Shown here one piece after another: positions 1 to 8,821 of a stretch of DNA of 64,000 nucleotides. Under the pieces are notes generated by a model that was given only the letters and a program-made list of their open reading frames with translations, searched no databases and had not been told where the DNA came from. The first letter of the stretch is position 1; the number at the start of each line of letters is the position of its first letter. The translations under genes and the position numbers were made by a program. The stretch is from the NCBI RefSeq assembly GCF_001545075.1, contig NZ_FCOB02000001.1, positions 124,001 to 188,000 of the forward strand, in the 5' to 3' direction. This DNA comes from Caballeronia ptereochthonis. Lineage in GTDB: Bacteria; Pseudomonadota; Gammaproteobacteria; Burkholderiales; Burkholderiaceae.

Positions 1-669
1 GAGATGGGTCTTCACGATCAATCGGAACTGCTGCAACGGATTACGCAAAACAACGCGTATCGCGTGGCGTTTTCTCAAGCATTCCCGAATGACCGCGGAT
101 CCCTCACATCTGCCGAAGTCGGCGCGGCGCTCGCCGCCTACATACGTTCGCTGGCACCATCTCAAAGCGCGTTCGATCACTACCTACACGGCGACCGCAC
201 AGCGTTGAATCCCCGTGCGCAGCTCGGATTGGCGCTTTTCCAAGGCAAGGCTGGCTGCGCCGAATGCCACCGGCTCGACGACTCGCCACCCACGTTGACG
301 GATCATGGCTACCATCGCACTGGCGTCGGTCTGGATGGCATCATGGCCAACCTGCCTGTTCTCACGGAGGGGGTGATCGCGCGTTCGTTGCAAGGCGCGG
401 CGATCGGTGATGGTGTCGCTACACACGCAGATGAAGCGCAGCTCGGACGCTTCAACGTGACGCAAGATCCGGCGGACATTGGTCTCTTTCGTACACCCTC
501 GCTGCGTGGTGTCGCGCACACCGCGCCCTATATGCACGACGGCAGCGTATCTACGCTCGAAGATGCGATCGATCGCGAGGTCTATTACCGCAGTTTGCAA
601 ACCGGTCGACCGTTGAATCTGAGCGTGGAGGAAAGATTGGATCTCGCCGAGTTCCTGCGCTCGCTATAA
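1..669 (+). CDS. Di-haem cytochrome c peroxidase family protein (5' truncated by window edge)
   Basis: The reading frame is open from base 1, so the true N-terminus lies outside the window and the ATG at 4 need not be the start. The visible 222 residues match the C-terminal half of the CcpA/MauG family, periplasmic di-haem enzymes that reduce hydrogen peroxide or oxidise partner proteins with electrons from c-type cytochromes. A CAECH haem-attachment motif sits at about residues 85-89 after the ATG. Family features follow downstream: a TPSLRGVAHTAPYMHDG stretch supplying the distal Met/His region, then the usual STLEDAID helix. The N-terminal haem domain is not visible. The convergent TetR gene begins 21 bases downstream. 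The family call is firm; substrate and partner are unknown. Confidence 0.85.
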   Translation, partial: EMGLHDQSELLQRITQNNAYRVAFSQAFPNDRGSLTSAEVGAALAAYIRSLAPSQSAFDHYLHGDRTALNPRAQLGLALFQGKAGCAECHRLDDSPPTLTDHGYHRTGVGLDGIMANLPVLTEGVIARSLQGAAIGDGVATHADEAQLGRFNVTQDPADIGLFRTPSLRGVAHTAPYMHDGSVSTLEDAIDREVYYRSLQTGRPLNLSVEERLDLAEFLRSL

Positions 670-690
670 CGGTGACAAACTTCCTACATG

Positions 691-1296
691 TCAATGCGCG
701 GAACGCTGACGTGCCTCGGCCAACAACGCCTGCATTGCCCGCCACGCCTGCCGTGCCATGCGCGGATCGCGGAACGCTCGCGCATGCGCTGTGGCGCCGT
801 CGATCAACATGAGAATAACGCTGGCCAGTCGTTTAGCTTCACCCGCATCGAACTCTTCACGTAAGACCTCTTCGAACAGATTCAACAGGGCTTTCTTATG
901 CCGTACCGCGACGTCTGAAACATCGGGTTCGCTCATGCCGTATTCGGCGATGGCGCGCTCGAACAGACATCCGGAAAACACTTCGCTGGTGAACCATACC
1001 TCGTGCCAGTCGAAGATCGTTTTGAGCTTGGCATCGACACCTTCCACGGCAGCGATGCGCGCAGTGAGTTCCTCGATCACTCCACGGTGCCTCCATTCGA
1101 GCACTTCCTTGGCCAACGTCTCCCTTCCCTCGAAGTTGTTGTACATCGACTGGAAGGCCACACCGGCCTCCCGGGTAATCTGACGCACGCTGACCGCATG
1201 AAATCCATAGCGGCCGAAGAGCTCCGCGGCTTTACCCAGTACCTTCGTGCGTGCTCGGCGACGGGCGAGATCGTTTTTTTCGTGGATGATGGTCAT
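691..1296 (-). CDS. TetR/AcrR-family transcriptional regulator
   Basis: The product has 201 residues. Its N-terminal helix-turn-helix (about residues 18-64, with AAELFGRYGFHAVSVRQIT and a following MYNNFEGRETL recognition/linker segment) is typical of TetR repressors. The C-terminal half is a variable helical ligand-binding domain. The ATG at 1296 lies inside the 3' end of the upstream gene, a 65-base overlap in a different frame. The two genes are therefore co-transcribed, and the regulator probably autoregulates the pair and perhaps the divergent cyclodeaminase-family gene. The ligand cannot be inferred. Confidence 0.85.
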   Translation of the reverse strand: MTIIHEKNDLARRRARTKVLGKAAELFGRYGFHAVSVRQITREAGVAFQSMYNNFEGRETLAKEVLEWRHRGVIEELTARIAAVEGVDAKLKTIFDWHEVWFTSEVFSGCLFERAIAEYGMSEPDVSDVAVRHKKALLNLFEEVLREEFDAGEAKRLASVILMLIDGATAHARAFRDPRMARQAWRAMQALLAEARQRSAH

Positions 1297-2407
1297 GGTC
1301 GTCCCCGGCCTGTGAGCCCTCGACGCGCGTCATCAATGACACCTGCCGATGCAGGGCATCGTAGTAGTCGTTGCAACTGGCGAGCCGGAGCATACACCCA
1401 ACCCATACCTCGGACATGGCACGCGGTTCACGCCGTGCGAGTGGCCGAATCACGTTTTCGAGCCAACCTTCGCCGTGTATGTCATCGACCGTGATGTGCT
1501 CGTCGTAATACCGTGTCGTCGACGGGCCGAGACCCAGCCGGCGACACCCGACGATGAGCTTGCGGTACTGCGGCGGGTCCAGCAGTTCGGTGGCCGCCAT
1601 CACGCCCAGCAGTTTGTAATAGTGCTGCCGGTTCAAGGCGCACAGCATGAACAGGTTGTACCCGCGCAGCCCCTGCCAGGTCAGCGTCGATGCAAAATCG
1701 TCGCCGGAGGGCGTGATACCGACGTCAAGCAGGAGTTGCCGGAATAACTGCACATGGCTGCGTTGCGGATCGCCCCGCCCCACTTCGTCCCAAAAATTCG
1801 AGGCCAGTTCTTTCCGGGCCTCGGGGCGTGAGCCAATCATCGACATCACGATCAGATCAAAAAAACGGACGTTGAGCGCGGTGTCACTCCGAAAGAACCG
1901 TTCGAGCTGTTCCCGTGTGGCGCCCGCCTCGAGCAGGTCGAACAACGGATGATGCGACGCAGGGTGTGCGGCGACCACCTTGCGCACGGCAGCGATCAAA
2001 GCGTCTGGCGTCTCGAAAACCGGTACGGCGCCGATCCGCTGGTGTTCGGCCGCAAGCCAATGCCGTTCGATCGTACCGCGCAGCCCGGTCAGGAACGGAT
2101 CGAACTGATTGATCGCTGCCGGCGTCGCCGGATCGGCCACATGCAAGTCGTACAGCGTGAACAACGCGCGATGCACGTCCGCCAAGGCGACCTCGTCCCC
2201 CTCTCCGAAGGCGCGGCGCAGCAACCGCGCGAGACGAGCGTGCAATCGCGCCGCCAACCGGTCGTCACCTTGCACGGTCCGATCGAAGCGCGGTGTGCGT
2301 GTCAATGCGGCGATCGCTTCGCCGACTGGCAAGGCCAGCAGGTCCGCCCGTGACAGGGGCGGCATGAACGCCTTGGATCCGGCCTGCGTTTCCCAATCCG
2401 TGAACAT
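1232..2407 (-). CDS. Haem-oxygenase-like di-iron oxidase (iron-containing redox enzyme family)
   Basis: The product has 391 residues. The C-terminal two thirds carry the spaced acidic/histidine pattern of haem-oxygenase-like di-iron oxidases (PF14518-type; relatives include UndA, BesC and the SznF central domain). Candidate ligands are Glu208 and His218 in NFWDEVGRGDPQRSH, Glu274 in GVMAATE, and His304, Asp308 and His311 in YYDEHITVDDIH. Such enzymes use O2 and a di-iron centre for N-oxygenation, desaturation or C-C cleavage of amino or fatty acids. GGAGG lies nine bases before the ATG. The last residues are histidine- and arginine-rich, and the 3' end overlaps the TetR gene. It lies divergent to an ornithine-cyclodeaminase-family gene, which suggests an amino-acid-like substrate. 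The reaction itself is unknown. Confidence 0.75.
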   Translation of the reverse strand: MFTDWETQAGSKAFMPPLSRADLLALPVGEAIAALTRTPRFDRTVQGDDRLAARLHARLARLLRRAFGEGDEVALADVHRALFTLYDLHVADPATPAAINQFDPFLTGLRGTIERHWLAAEHQRIGAVPVFETPDALIAAVRKVVAAHPASHHPLFDLLEAGATREQLERFFRSDTALNVRFFDLIVMSMIGSRPEARKELASNFWDEVGRGDPQRSHVQLFRQLLLDVGITPSGDDFASTLTWQGLRGYNLFMLCALNRQHYYKLLGVMAATELLDPPQYRKLIVGCRRLGLGPSTTRYYDEHITVDDIHGEGWLENVIRPLARREPRAMSEVWVGCMLRLASCNDYYDALHRQVSLMTRVEGSQAGDDHDHHPRKKRSRPSPSTHEGTG

Positions 2408-2704
2408 CGTGAGGTGTCCTCCACACTGATCGTCTCAGCCTGGCACGAACTGGATCATGTGCTCTAGCCCATCACCCGTCTCGTGCCCATCACATGGCGA
2501 TGCAGCCTCCGCGACCGCTGGATGCGCGCGACGCAGGAAGGGCGACGTTGCCCCATCTCGCGGGAGGAAAATACGACATGTGTCACAAAAATGACATGGT
2601 CCCGTTGACATCCCCTACGCGAAGGTCCGAACTGGCGCCCCACGAAAATGGATCAATCGTTCTAGTCTTCACAGGCCATCCATGGGCCTTTCCGGAGGCG
2701 ACGC
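2408..2704. promoter_or_regulatory. Divergent intergenic region with TGTCA/TGACA inverted repeat
   Basis: This 297-base spacer separates two divergently read genes. At 2581-2596 lies an inverted repeat, TGTCA-N6-TGACA. GACAT recurs at 2575, 2593 and 2607, and a TTGACA hexamer lies at 2605-2610. A regulator site serving both directions is plausible, with the TetR protein encoded in the left transcript as the obvious candidate. No convincing -10 box was found at the right spacing from TTGACA, so the exact promoter is not assigned. Confidence 0.35.
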
Positions 2705-3805
2705 ATGCGTGAGACATCGGAGTCAGAGGATGCAGGGGCGGCGGCGGGATCGCCGTGCGAGCCACGCGGTACCGTCCTGCGCGGACCCGCGAGCCGCGTC
2801 ACGGTCGCACCGCTCGCGCCGCGCCTCGTAGGGCAACGCGTGCGGGCTGCGCTGCGAGCGCTACGCGACGGCGAGGCTTATGGCACGAAGGCGGTGCTCG
2901 AACCGGATTCGGACGAATTGCGCGCCTTGCTCGGTGAGGCAGCGAGTGCTGCGTATGCCAACGGCGAGCGGCCGAACTGGAAGCTCAGCGCGCTCGTCAG
3001 CATCAACCCTTCGTACGGCGCCGTGAAGATCGTGGGCTCACACACCTACAATCGCCTGCACGGCGTGCCGCGCTCGACGTCGACGGTGCTGCTGTACGAC
3101 AAGCTCACCATGCAGGCCGTGGCGATCCTGGATGGTTCGACGTTGTCGGCGCAACGCACGGGTGCCTACGCCTCGATCGTTGTCGACCGGCTGTTGCAGC
3201 CTCGTGCGCGGTTTTCGGTCTTTCTGTTCGGCGCAGGCCGCGTGGCACATGCCGTCGTCGAGGATCTCCACGCTCATCACCCCGAACGCGTCGACACGCT
3301 GTATGTCCGAAGCCGCACGCAGGCTAGCGCTGAAGCCTTCGTCGCCGGACTCACGCCCCATGTGTCGTTTCCGCTCGTCGCCGCGCCCACGCTCGATCCG
3401 TTGCCCGACTGCGCGCTGATCATCACCGCCTCGAACGCCAGTGCGCCCCTCTTCGAAGCCTGGCAGGTCGGCGACGCGTCGGTCGTGCTGCATCTGGGCG
3501 GCGATGAAACACCGAACGAACTGATCCGCTACCTGCTCGAAGCCGGGACGGTGATTTGCGACGACATCGAAACGGTCGCGCATCGTCGCTCGCAAAGTCT
3601 GCCGCTCTTCTTCTTGCGTACGGGCCGTTCGCTGGAGGCGATGGCCGATGCCTATCAGATGCGCAATCTCTGGCAGATGCTGGACGACGCCACGCCGTAT
3701 CGGTTGCCGGCACTCGTCACCTGCGTGGGCTTGCCGGTGCTGGATCTTTATCTGGCTCAACACGTGTACGAAACGGCGCGCGACTCGGAAACCGGACCCG
3801 ACTGA
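2705..3805 (+). CDS. Ornithine cyclodeaminase / mu-crystallin family protein
   Basis: The product has 366 residues. It carries the hallmarks of the ornithine cyclodeaminase/mu-crystallin family: the WKLSALVSINP lysine-containing strand (Lys93), the AILDGSTLSAQRTGAYAS helix, a Rossmann FGAGRVAHA nucleotide-binding turn (about 175-183), and HLGGDETPNEL (Asp267) where cyclodeaminases place the catalytic Asp. Family members cyclise ornithine to proline, reduce imines (ketimine reductases), or act in amino-acid-derived metabolite biosynthesis (SbnB-like). The first 30 residues are a poorly conserved extension, so a later start is possible. The divergent di-iron oxidase and downstream opine-oxidase-like operon suggest a role in amino-acid or opine metabolism. 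The exact substrate is unknown. Confidence 0.8.
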   Translation: MRETSESEDAGAAAGSPCEPRGTVLRGPASRVTVAPLAPRLVGQRVRAALRALRDGEAYGTKAVLEPDSDELRALLGEAASAAYANGERPNWKLSALVSINPSYGAVKIVGSHTYNRLHGVPRSTSTVLLYDKLTMQAVAILDGSTLSAQRTGAYASIVVDRLLQPRARFSVFLFGAGRVAHAVVEDLHAHHPERVDTLYVRSRTQASAEAFVAGLTPHVSFPLVAAPTLDPLPDCALIITASNASAPLFEAWQVGDASVVLHLGGDETPNELIRYLLEAGTVICDDIETVAHRRSQSLPLFFLRTGRSLEAMADAYQMRNLWQMLDDATPYRLPALVTCVGLPVLDLYLAQHVYETARDSETGPD

Positions 3806-3835
3806 CGCGCGCCAACCGCGGCCGCTCACTCATGG

Positions 3836-5026
3836 CTAGAACCGATGACGCACGCCGGTCGCAATGGTGAACTGCGTGTTGGTGGACGAGGCGCCGCCCG
3901 CGGCCGTCATGGCGGCGATCGGCACGTAGTGACCGGCAACGAGCGTCGATCCATCACCCAGTGCCTTCTGATAGCCCGCCGTGACATACAGCTCCGTGCG
4001 TTTAGACAACAGATAGTCGACCGCCAGATTCACCTGATGCCACGTCGGCTTGAGATCGGCGCCTCCGGAACCGGGCAGTCCCATCGCGCGGCCCTCGGTG
4101 AATGTGTAGTCCGCAATGATCATCCACGGCGCACTCAGCCGGTAGCGCAGATTCGCGTCGTAGTTGTTGAGCTTGCGTGTCGCGCCATCGTTGTAGTCGA
4201 GCTGCACGTGACTGAAACCCAGCCCCACGGTCGCCGGCCCCCACGCGACATTGCCACCGAGCGCCGCGATGCGCTGCCGCGCCACACCGCCATCGATACC
4301 GTAGAAGAATCCGGAGCTGTAGTCATCGCCCGTGGTCGAGGATGCACCACCTACCGCGCCGCTCGTATTGCTGGTGGCATTTGGGTGATTGAGCTGCATG
4401 TAGCCGCCACCGAACGACACCGGGCCTTGCGTGTAGTTGGTGGCGAGCGCCCACGCGTTGTTGTTGGCGAAGCCTTGCGAGCCGCTGCCCGAGGCCTGGT
4501 TGCTGAAGCCATACAAGGCGTCGACTTGCCAGCCGCCAAAAGACTCGGAGCGGACCTTCACGGCATTGTTGATGCGAAAGGACTGGTCGAGGTTGTCGTT
4601 GTCGCCCACGTGCGTGGACGGTATCCAGAAACCGGACCCGAAGTACGGCGCGATGAGATCGGCCAACGGGTCATATTGGCGGCCAAACGTCACCGCACCG
4701 ACGTCTTGTTTGGACAGCCCCACAAACGCCTGCCGGCCGAACACGCGTCCGCCCTGCCCGAGCGTCCCGTTGGTGGAATAGAAACCGCTTTCGAGCGTGA
4801 AGACAGCAGCAAGTCCCCCACCGAGATCCTCCGTACCCTTCATGCCCCAGCGGTTACCGCCAAGCTTGCCGGAAGTTTCCTGCCACAGCGAACCGCCCTT
4901 GACGTTGTTGGTATAGGAAACGCCGGCGTCGATGATGCCGTACAACGTGACGGTGCTTTGCGCCATGGCGCTGGACATGAGCAACGACAATGCACTCCCT
5001 GTGGCGATGAGACATCCCTGTTTCAT
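3836..5026 (-). CDS. Gram-negative porin (OmpC/neisserial-type outer-membrane porin)
   Basis: The start is set at 5026, because a GGGGGAAT ribosome site precedes this ATG and a signal peptide follows it (MKQGCLIATGSALSLLMSSA, cleavage near AMAQ). The mature protein begins with STVTLYGIIDAGVSYTNN, the standard first strand of betaproteobacterial trimeric porins. It contains GNRWGMKGTEDLGGG and FGRQAFVGLSKQDVGAVTFGR, and ends in ATGVRHRF with the terminal phenylalanine needed for BAM-dependent insertion. The 396-residue length is normal. It follows the flavin oxidase genes after 148 bases and probably admits the substrate of the operon to the periplasm. Confidence 0.92.
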   Translation of the reverse strand: MKQGCLIATGSALSLLMSSAMAQSTVTLYGIIDAGVSYTNNVKGGSLWQETSGKLGGNRWGMKGTEDLGGGLAAVFTLESGFYSTNGTLGQGGRVFGRQAFVGLSKQDVGAVTFGRQYDPLADLIAPYFGSGFWIPSTHVGDNDNLDQSFRINNAVKVRSESFGGWQVDALYGFSNQASGSGSQGFANNNAWALATNYTQGPVSFGGGYMQLNHPNATSNTSGAVGGASSTTGDDYSSGFFYGIDGGVARQRIAALGGNVAWGPATVGLGFSHVQLDYNDGATRKLNNYDANLRYRLSAPWMIIADYTFTEGRAMGLPGSGGADLKPTWHQVNLAVDYLLSKRTELYVTAGYQKALGDGSTLVAGHYVPIAAMTAAGGASSTNTQFTIATGVRHRF

Positions 5027-5174
5027 GGTGGTGATTCCCCCGTAGTGAGGTGGGTTGATGAATCCTTCGTCGAGCCATGGCACGTACCGAAGTGCAGTGC
5101 GTACCTAGCTAGTAGTCCTTAGTAAGAAATCTGTGTTGATATCGGATTGGCGACGGTGTGCCGCGGTTTGCGTG

Positions 5175-6353
5175 TTACGCGGCGGTTCCGGTCACACCCC
5201 GCGACACGGTGGCGGGTTCCATGTCGTGTGCCCTCGTCTCGTCAAAACGATCGACACGAAAGGCGTCAAGCGGCAACGACGAACGCCCTTCGCTGATGAA
5301 TTCGGCCAGGAGTTGCCCGACCATCGGCCCGAGCTGAAAGCCGTGCGCCGAGAAGCCGAACGCGTGAAACGCGGACGGCGACGCGCGGCTCGGCCCGATC
5401 ACCGGCAATCCATCCGGCAGGAAACCCTCGATGCCCGACCAGAACCGCACCGCGCGCGCCGTGCGCATGATCGGAAACAGATCGATCGCCGTGCGCGCAG
5501 CGCGTGCCAAACCATCGAGGTCGAGCGAAGTGCCGTTCGTGTCGAGATTCACCGCCGCGCGATGACCGCCGCCGATCAGCACCGTGCCATTGGGAAACTG
5601 CTTGAACGAGAGCGAGCGCCCTGCCGCCCCCACGACCGGCCCGACGAACGGCGACATGCGTGCCGTCACCATCAACATCGAACCGTTGGGCGCGAGCGGC
5701 ACGGGATCGCCGAGTGCTTCGGCCAGTCGTCCACCCCATGCGCCCGATGCGTTGACGAGTGTCGCGGCGCGATAGCACGCGCCATCCGACGTGCGCACGG
5801 TCCACAGCCCCCGCTCGTACTCCGGCATCGCGGCGGTCACGCCTTCATGGATGTGCGCGCCGAACCGTTCGGCCTGACCCTGGAAAGCGCGCGTGGTGGC
5901 GTACGGCAAGGCGTACCCGTCGTCGTCCACCAGCAAGCCACCGACGCAATGCGATGCCAACGCCGGCAATCGCGCGTAGAGCTCGCTCGCGTCGATCACG
6001 CGTTCGGTGTAGTCGAGCCCCAGCCTCGCGACCGTTCGACTACGCGTGCGCAAGCGTTCGAGTTGTTCGTCGGTTTCGGCAATGCGGATCTGTCCGACCG
6101 GCCGAAAACCGCCATCGCTACCGACGAGGTCGGGCAAGGTATGCCACAACCGTTTGGCCGCGACCGACAGTGGCAATTCGGGCAGTGCGCGTCCGAGCGT
6201 GCGCACCCCACCGGCATTGACGCCCGACGCGTGTCGCGCCACGTAATCCTTCTCGATCACGCGCACCGACATGCCGCGTCGCGCGAGATGCAAGGCGGTT
6301 GAACAACCAATCAACCCGCCTCCGATGATCAACACGTCCGTCGCTCCCGTCAT
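5175..6353 (-). CDS. FAD-dependent amine/amino-acid oxidase subunit (HcnC / opine oxidase B / DadA-like)
   Basis: The product has 392 residues. It has an N-terminal dinucleotide fold (VLIIGGGLIGCSTALHLARR, FAD ADP-binding) and a C-terminal FAD signature around FHAFGFSAHGFQLGPMVG. This places it in the DadA/glycine oxidase/sarcosine oxidase-beta group. The gene overlaps the preceding FAD/NAD subunit by an ATGA. Together with the adjacent 463- and 100-residue subunits it reproduces the three-subunit layout of HcnABC cyanide synthase and of Agrobacterium octopine/nopaline oxidases. These remove the amino-acid moiety from a secondary amine or oxidise glycine. The uptake genes upstream favour catabolism of an N-substituted amino acid over cyanogenesis. 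Confidence 0.8.
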   Translation of the reverse strand: MTGATDVLIIGGGLIGCSTALHLARRGMSVRVIEKDYVARHASGVNAGGVRTLGRALPELPLSVAAKRLWHTLPDLVGSDGGFRPVGQIRIAETDEQLERLRTRSRTVARLGLDYTERVIDASELYARLPALASHCVGGLLVDDDGYALPYATTRAFQGQAERFGAHIHEGVTAAMPEYERGLWTVRTSDGACYRAATLVNASGAWGGRLAEALGDPVPLAPNGSMLMVTARMSPFVGPVVGAAGRSLSFKQFPNGTVLIGGGHRAAVNLDTNGTSLDLDGLARAARTAIDLFPIMRTARAVRFWSGIEGFLPDGLPVIGPSRASPSAFHAFGFSAHGFQLGPMVGQLLAEFISEGRSSLPLDAFRVDRFDETRAHDMEPATVSRGVTGTAA

Positions 6354-7741
6354 CGCATCACCTCATCCGCCTCGCGCAACCCCGCCAACTCATCGAGGGG
6401 AACCGGCACGATGGGAGGACGGGCACGCAACGGCGACGGCATCCCTTCGCCGGGCGACGTCCCCGCCATCAGATGACTCAACGTCAACGCACACATGCGC
6501 CCCTGGCATGGCCCCATGCCGCAGCGCTGGGTACTTTTCATCTGGTTTGGATCGCGGCCGCCGCTTGCGACGAAGCGCTGCACATCACGCACGCGAACGT
6601 CCTCGCAACGACAGACGAACGTGTCGGCATCCGTCGGCGCGAGGCACGCATGGGCGGGGTGATACAGCGTATCGAGGAACGGCCGTACGGCCGCATCACG
6701 CGCGAGGTCGCGCTGCAGGCGATGACTCGTCGCTGCAAAGGTATCCTCGCCCACCTTGCCAAGCTCATGCGCGATCGCCAGCGCCGCGAGGCGACCGCGA
6801 GGCGGCGCGGAGGCAGCGCCTGTGATCGCGGCCGCATCGCCCGCCACAAACACCTGTGGTTGCGAGGTCCTCCCGTAGGCATCCCTGACGAGATGCCAGC
6901 ACGATGTACGTGCGTCCCAGCGTCGTTCACAACCGGCCGCCAGCGCGGCGTGAATATGCGGCACCACGCCCTGATGCAAAAACAAACCGGTCACGCCTTC
7001 CAACCGGCGATGGCGTCCCCGATGCTGAAACGTGATCGCTTCCAGTGTCTCCCGGCCGAACGCACGCACATCGCGAACACCGGTGAACACAGGTGTACCC
7101 GAGCGACGCAGTTGCCACAGCAAACCGATGCCGCGCCGCAGGTACGCAGGCGTGCGCATGGCCGCCGGGAAATACGGCACGGCCTGCGCGTAATGCGCAA
7201 GCGGCGTGGTGTCCAGCACCGCACGCACCGGCACGCCCAGGCGCCGATACTGCACAGCGACGAGATACAGCAAGGGGCCCGATCCCGCGAACACCGCCTC
7301 GCGATGCACGAGACCCGTGGTTTTCAGGAGGATTTGCGCGGCACCGGCCGTCATCACGCCGGGCAAGGTCCAGCCCGGCAGTGGCCATGGTCGTTCCATC
7401 GCGCCGGTGGCGAGCAGCACGCGACGCGCGCTCACCCGATGGGCCTGCCCCGCTACGGCAAACACCACCTCGCCGTTCGGCGCGAGGAACCATACTGACG
7501 CGCCAGACCGATAGTCGGCACCGCACGCGCGAAAACGCGTCGCGAGTTCCTTCCCCGTCGCGGAACCGAGATCGAGTTGCGCATGGCGCTCGGCGTGCGC
7601 TTCGATGCCGCGATAGATTTGCCCACCCGGCGCGGGCTGTTCGTCGAGCACCAGGACCGACAGACCCCACTCGCGCGCCGCGACGGCGGCACCCATACCC
7701 GCCGGTCCCGCACCGACGATCACCAGGTCATACGCGGTCAT
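6350..7741 (-). CDS. FAD/NAD(P)-binding oxidoreductase with C-terminal BFD-like [2Fe-2S] domain (HcnB / opine oxidase A-like)
   Basis: The product has 463 residues. It begins with a FAD-binding Rossmann motif (LVIVGAGPAGMGAAVAAREW) and CxGGQIYRG-type sequence. It has a second dinucleotide domain, and ends with a cysteine cluster (VCRCEDV then CGMGPCQGRMC) typical of the bacterioferritin-associated-ferredoxin-like [2Fe-2S] module of HcnB, OoxA and sarcosine oxidase alpha. The start overlaps the end of the 2Fe-2S subunit gene, and the end overlaps the next oxidase subunit by four bases, so translation is coupled. It probably links the FAD-oxidase subunit to the electron acceptor. Confidence 0.82.
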   Translation of the reverse strand: MTAYDLVIVGAGPAGMGAAVAAREWGLSVLVLDEQPAPGGQIYRGIEAHAERHAQLDLGSATGKELATRFRACGADYRSGASVWFLAPNGEVVFAVAGQAHRVSARRVLLATGAMERPWPLPGWTLPGVMTAGAAQILLKTTGLVHREAVFAGSGPLLYLVAVQYRRLGVPVRAVLDTTPLAHYAQAVPYFPAAMRTPAYLRRGIGLLWQLRRSGTPVFTGVRDVRAFGRETLEAITFQHRGRHRRLEGVTGLFLHQGVVPHIHAALAAGCERRWDARTSCWHLVRDAYGRTSQPQVFVAGDAAAITGAASAPPRGRLAALAIAHELGKVGEDTFAATSHRLQRDLARDAAVRPFLDTLYHPAHACLAPTDADTFVCRCEDVRVRDVQRFVASGGRDPNQMKSTQRCGMGPCQGRMCALTLSHLMAGTSPGEGMPSPLRARPPIVPVPLDELAGLREADEVMR

Positions 7742-8030
7742 GCGGGCCTCCCAAGGTGATGCGCATGCCGGCGCGCACGGGTGTCAGACAGGTGCGGCAA
7801 TTAGGCTGATCGTCGATCTGCGCGACGCACTCGAAGCACACACCCATCAGGCAATACGGTGCGCGCGGCGTGCCCGACACGGCCGAGCGTCGCCACGGAC
7901 GGCGCTGTTCGATCATCAGTAACGCCGCCGCGACGGTGAAATCCTCGGGCACCGCGACCGGCACCCCATCCACGATCACCGTGACCGTCCGCATCGGCGG
8001 CGTGCCGGCGGAAAACATGGGCGTGCTCAT
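7728..8030 (-). CDS. Small (2Fe-2S) ferredoxin-like oxidase subunit (HcnA-like)
   Basis: This 100-residue protein carries CLMGVCFECVAQID followed by CRTC, the plant-ferredoxin-type [2Fe-2S] ligand spacing of HcnA and of the N-terminal domain of sarcosine oxidase alpha. Its length is close to that of HcnA. It starts inside the last codons of the upstream ABC permease and overlaps the next gene by 14 bases. Importer and oxidase are therefore one transcript. In this family the small subunit, with the BFD-like domain, passes electrons away from the flavins. Confidence 0.8.
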   Translation of the reverse strand: MSTPMFSAGTPPMRTVTVIVDGVPVAVPEDFTVAAALLMIEQRRPWRRSAVSGTPRAPYCLMGVCFECVAQIDDQPNCRTCLTPVRAGMRITLGGPHDRV

Positions 8031-8821
8031 CGCGACCCCACAAACAGGCGTTCCAGCCCGATCAGACGATCGATCACGAGGATCAGCACCAAGGCGCCTC
8101 CGATCAGCAGGGTCGATACGGCCGCCACGGTCGGGTCGATCGAATCCTCGATGCGCAGGTACAGCCGCACCGGCAGCGGCGTCATCGTGGGCGACGCGAT
8201 GAACACGCTCGTCGTCAGCTCATCGAAGCTGTGGATGAAGGCAAGCAGCCACCCGCTCGCGAGCCCCGGCACGAGCAGCCGCAGCGTGATGCGCCGGAAC
8301 ACCGTGGCCACCGAAGCGCCCAGCGACATCGCCGCCTGTTCGAGCGAGGGATCGACATCCCCCGCCGAGGTCATGCACAACCGCAGCGCGTAGGGCATCA
8401 CGATGACGGCATGCGCGACGACCAAGGCGGCGAAGCTCCCGTTCACGCCGAGATCCGTGAAGAAGCGCAGGAACGCCACGCCCAGCACGATGTGCGGCAT
8501 CAACAGCGGCGACATCAGCATGCCGTGCACCATCGCACGGCCCGGAAACGACCACCGGGTCAGCGCCAACGCCGCAGGTACGGCCAGCACCAGCGCGAGG
8601 CTCGCCGACGTGAACCCAAGACCGAGACTCGTGCGCAGCGCGGTGGCGAATTCCGGTACGCCCAGCAAGGCGCGATACCAGCGCAACGACGCGCCGTCGA
8701 ACGGCATCGCCAGATACCCCTTCGCCGTGAACGACACCAGCACGATAACGATCAGCGGTGCGGCAAGAAACAGCAGGAACAGCGCATGAAAGACGAGCGC
8801 CATCGGTCCGTTCTTTTTCAT
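8027..8821 (-). CDS. ABC transporter permease (PotC-like, spermidine/putrescine-type)
   Basis: The product has 264 residues, starting at the MKKNGPM methionine, which overlaps the end of the preceding permease by four bases (ATGA). The sequence is strongly hydrophobic with about six membrane segments. It contains the EAA-loop region (LEQAAMSLGASVATVFRRIT), where permeases contact the ATPase. It belongs to the PotC half of the polyamine/iron/2-aminoethylphosphonate importer group. The 3' end overlaps the small ferredoxin subunit gene by four bases. Confidence 0.88.
   Translation of the reverse strand: MKKNGPMALVFHALFLLFLAAPLIVIVLVSFTAKGYLAMPFDGASLRWYRALLGVPEFATALRTSLGLGFTSASLALVLAVPAALALTRWSFPGRAMVHGMLMSPLLMPHIVLGVAFLRFFTDLGVNGSFAALVVAHAVIVMPYALRLCMTSAGDVDPSLEQAAMSLGASVATVFRRITLRLLVPGLASGWLLAFIHSFDELTTSVFIASPTMTPLPVRLYLRIEDSIDPTVAAVSTLLIGGALVLILVIDRLIGLERLFVGSR

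Noticed and set aside
2445..2459. TGGCACGAACTGGAT as a sigma54 promoter
   Set aside because: The -24 half looks right, but the -12 TTGC element is missing.
5175..7741. Calling the oxidase genes hcnB/hcnC (cyanide synthase)
   Set aside because: Subunit sizes fit, but the linked importer and LysR fit opine-type catabolism equally well or better; no symbol given.
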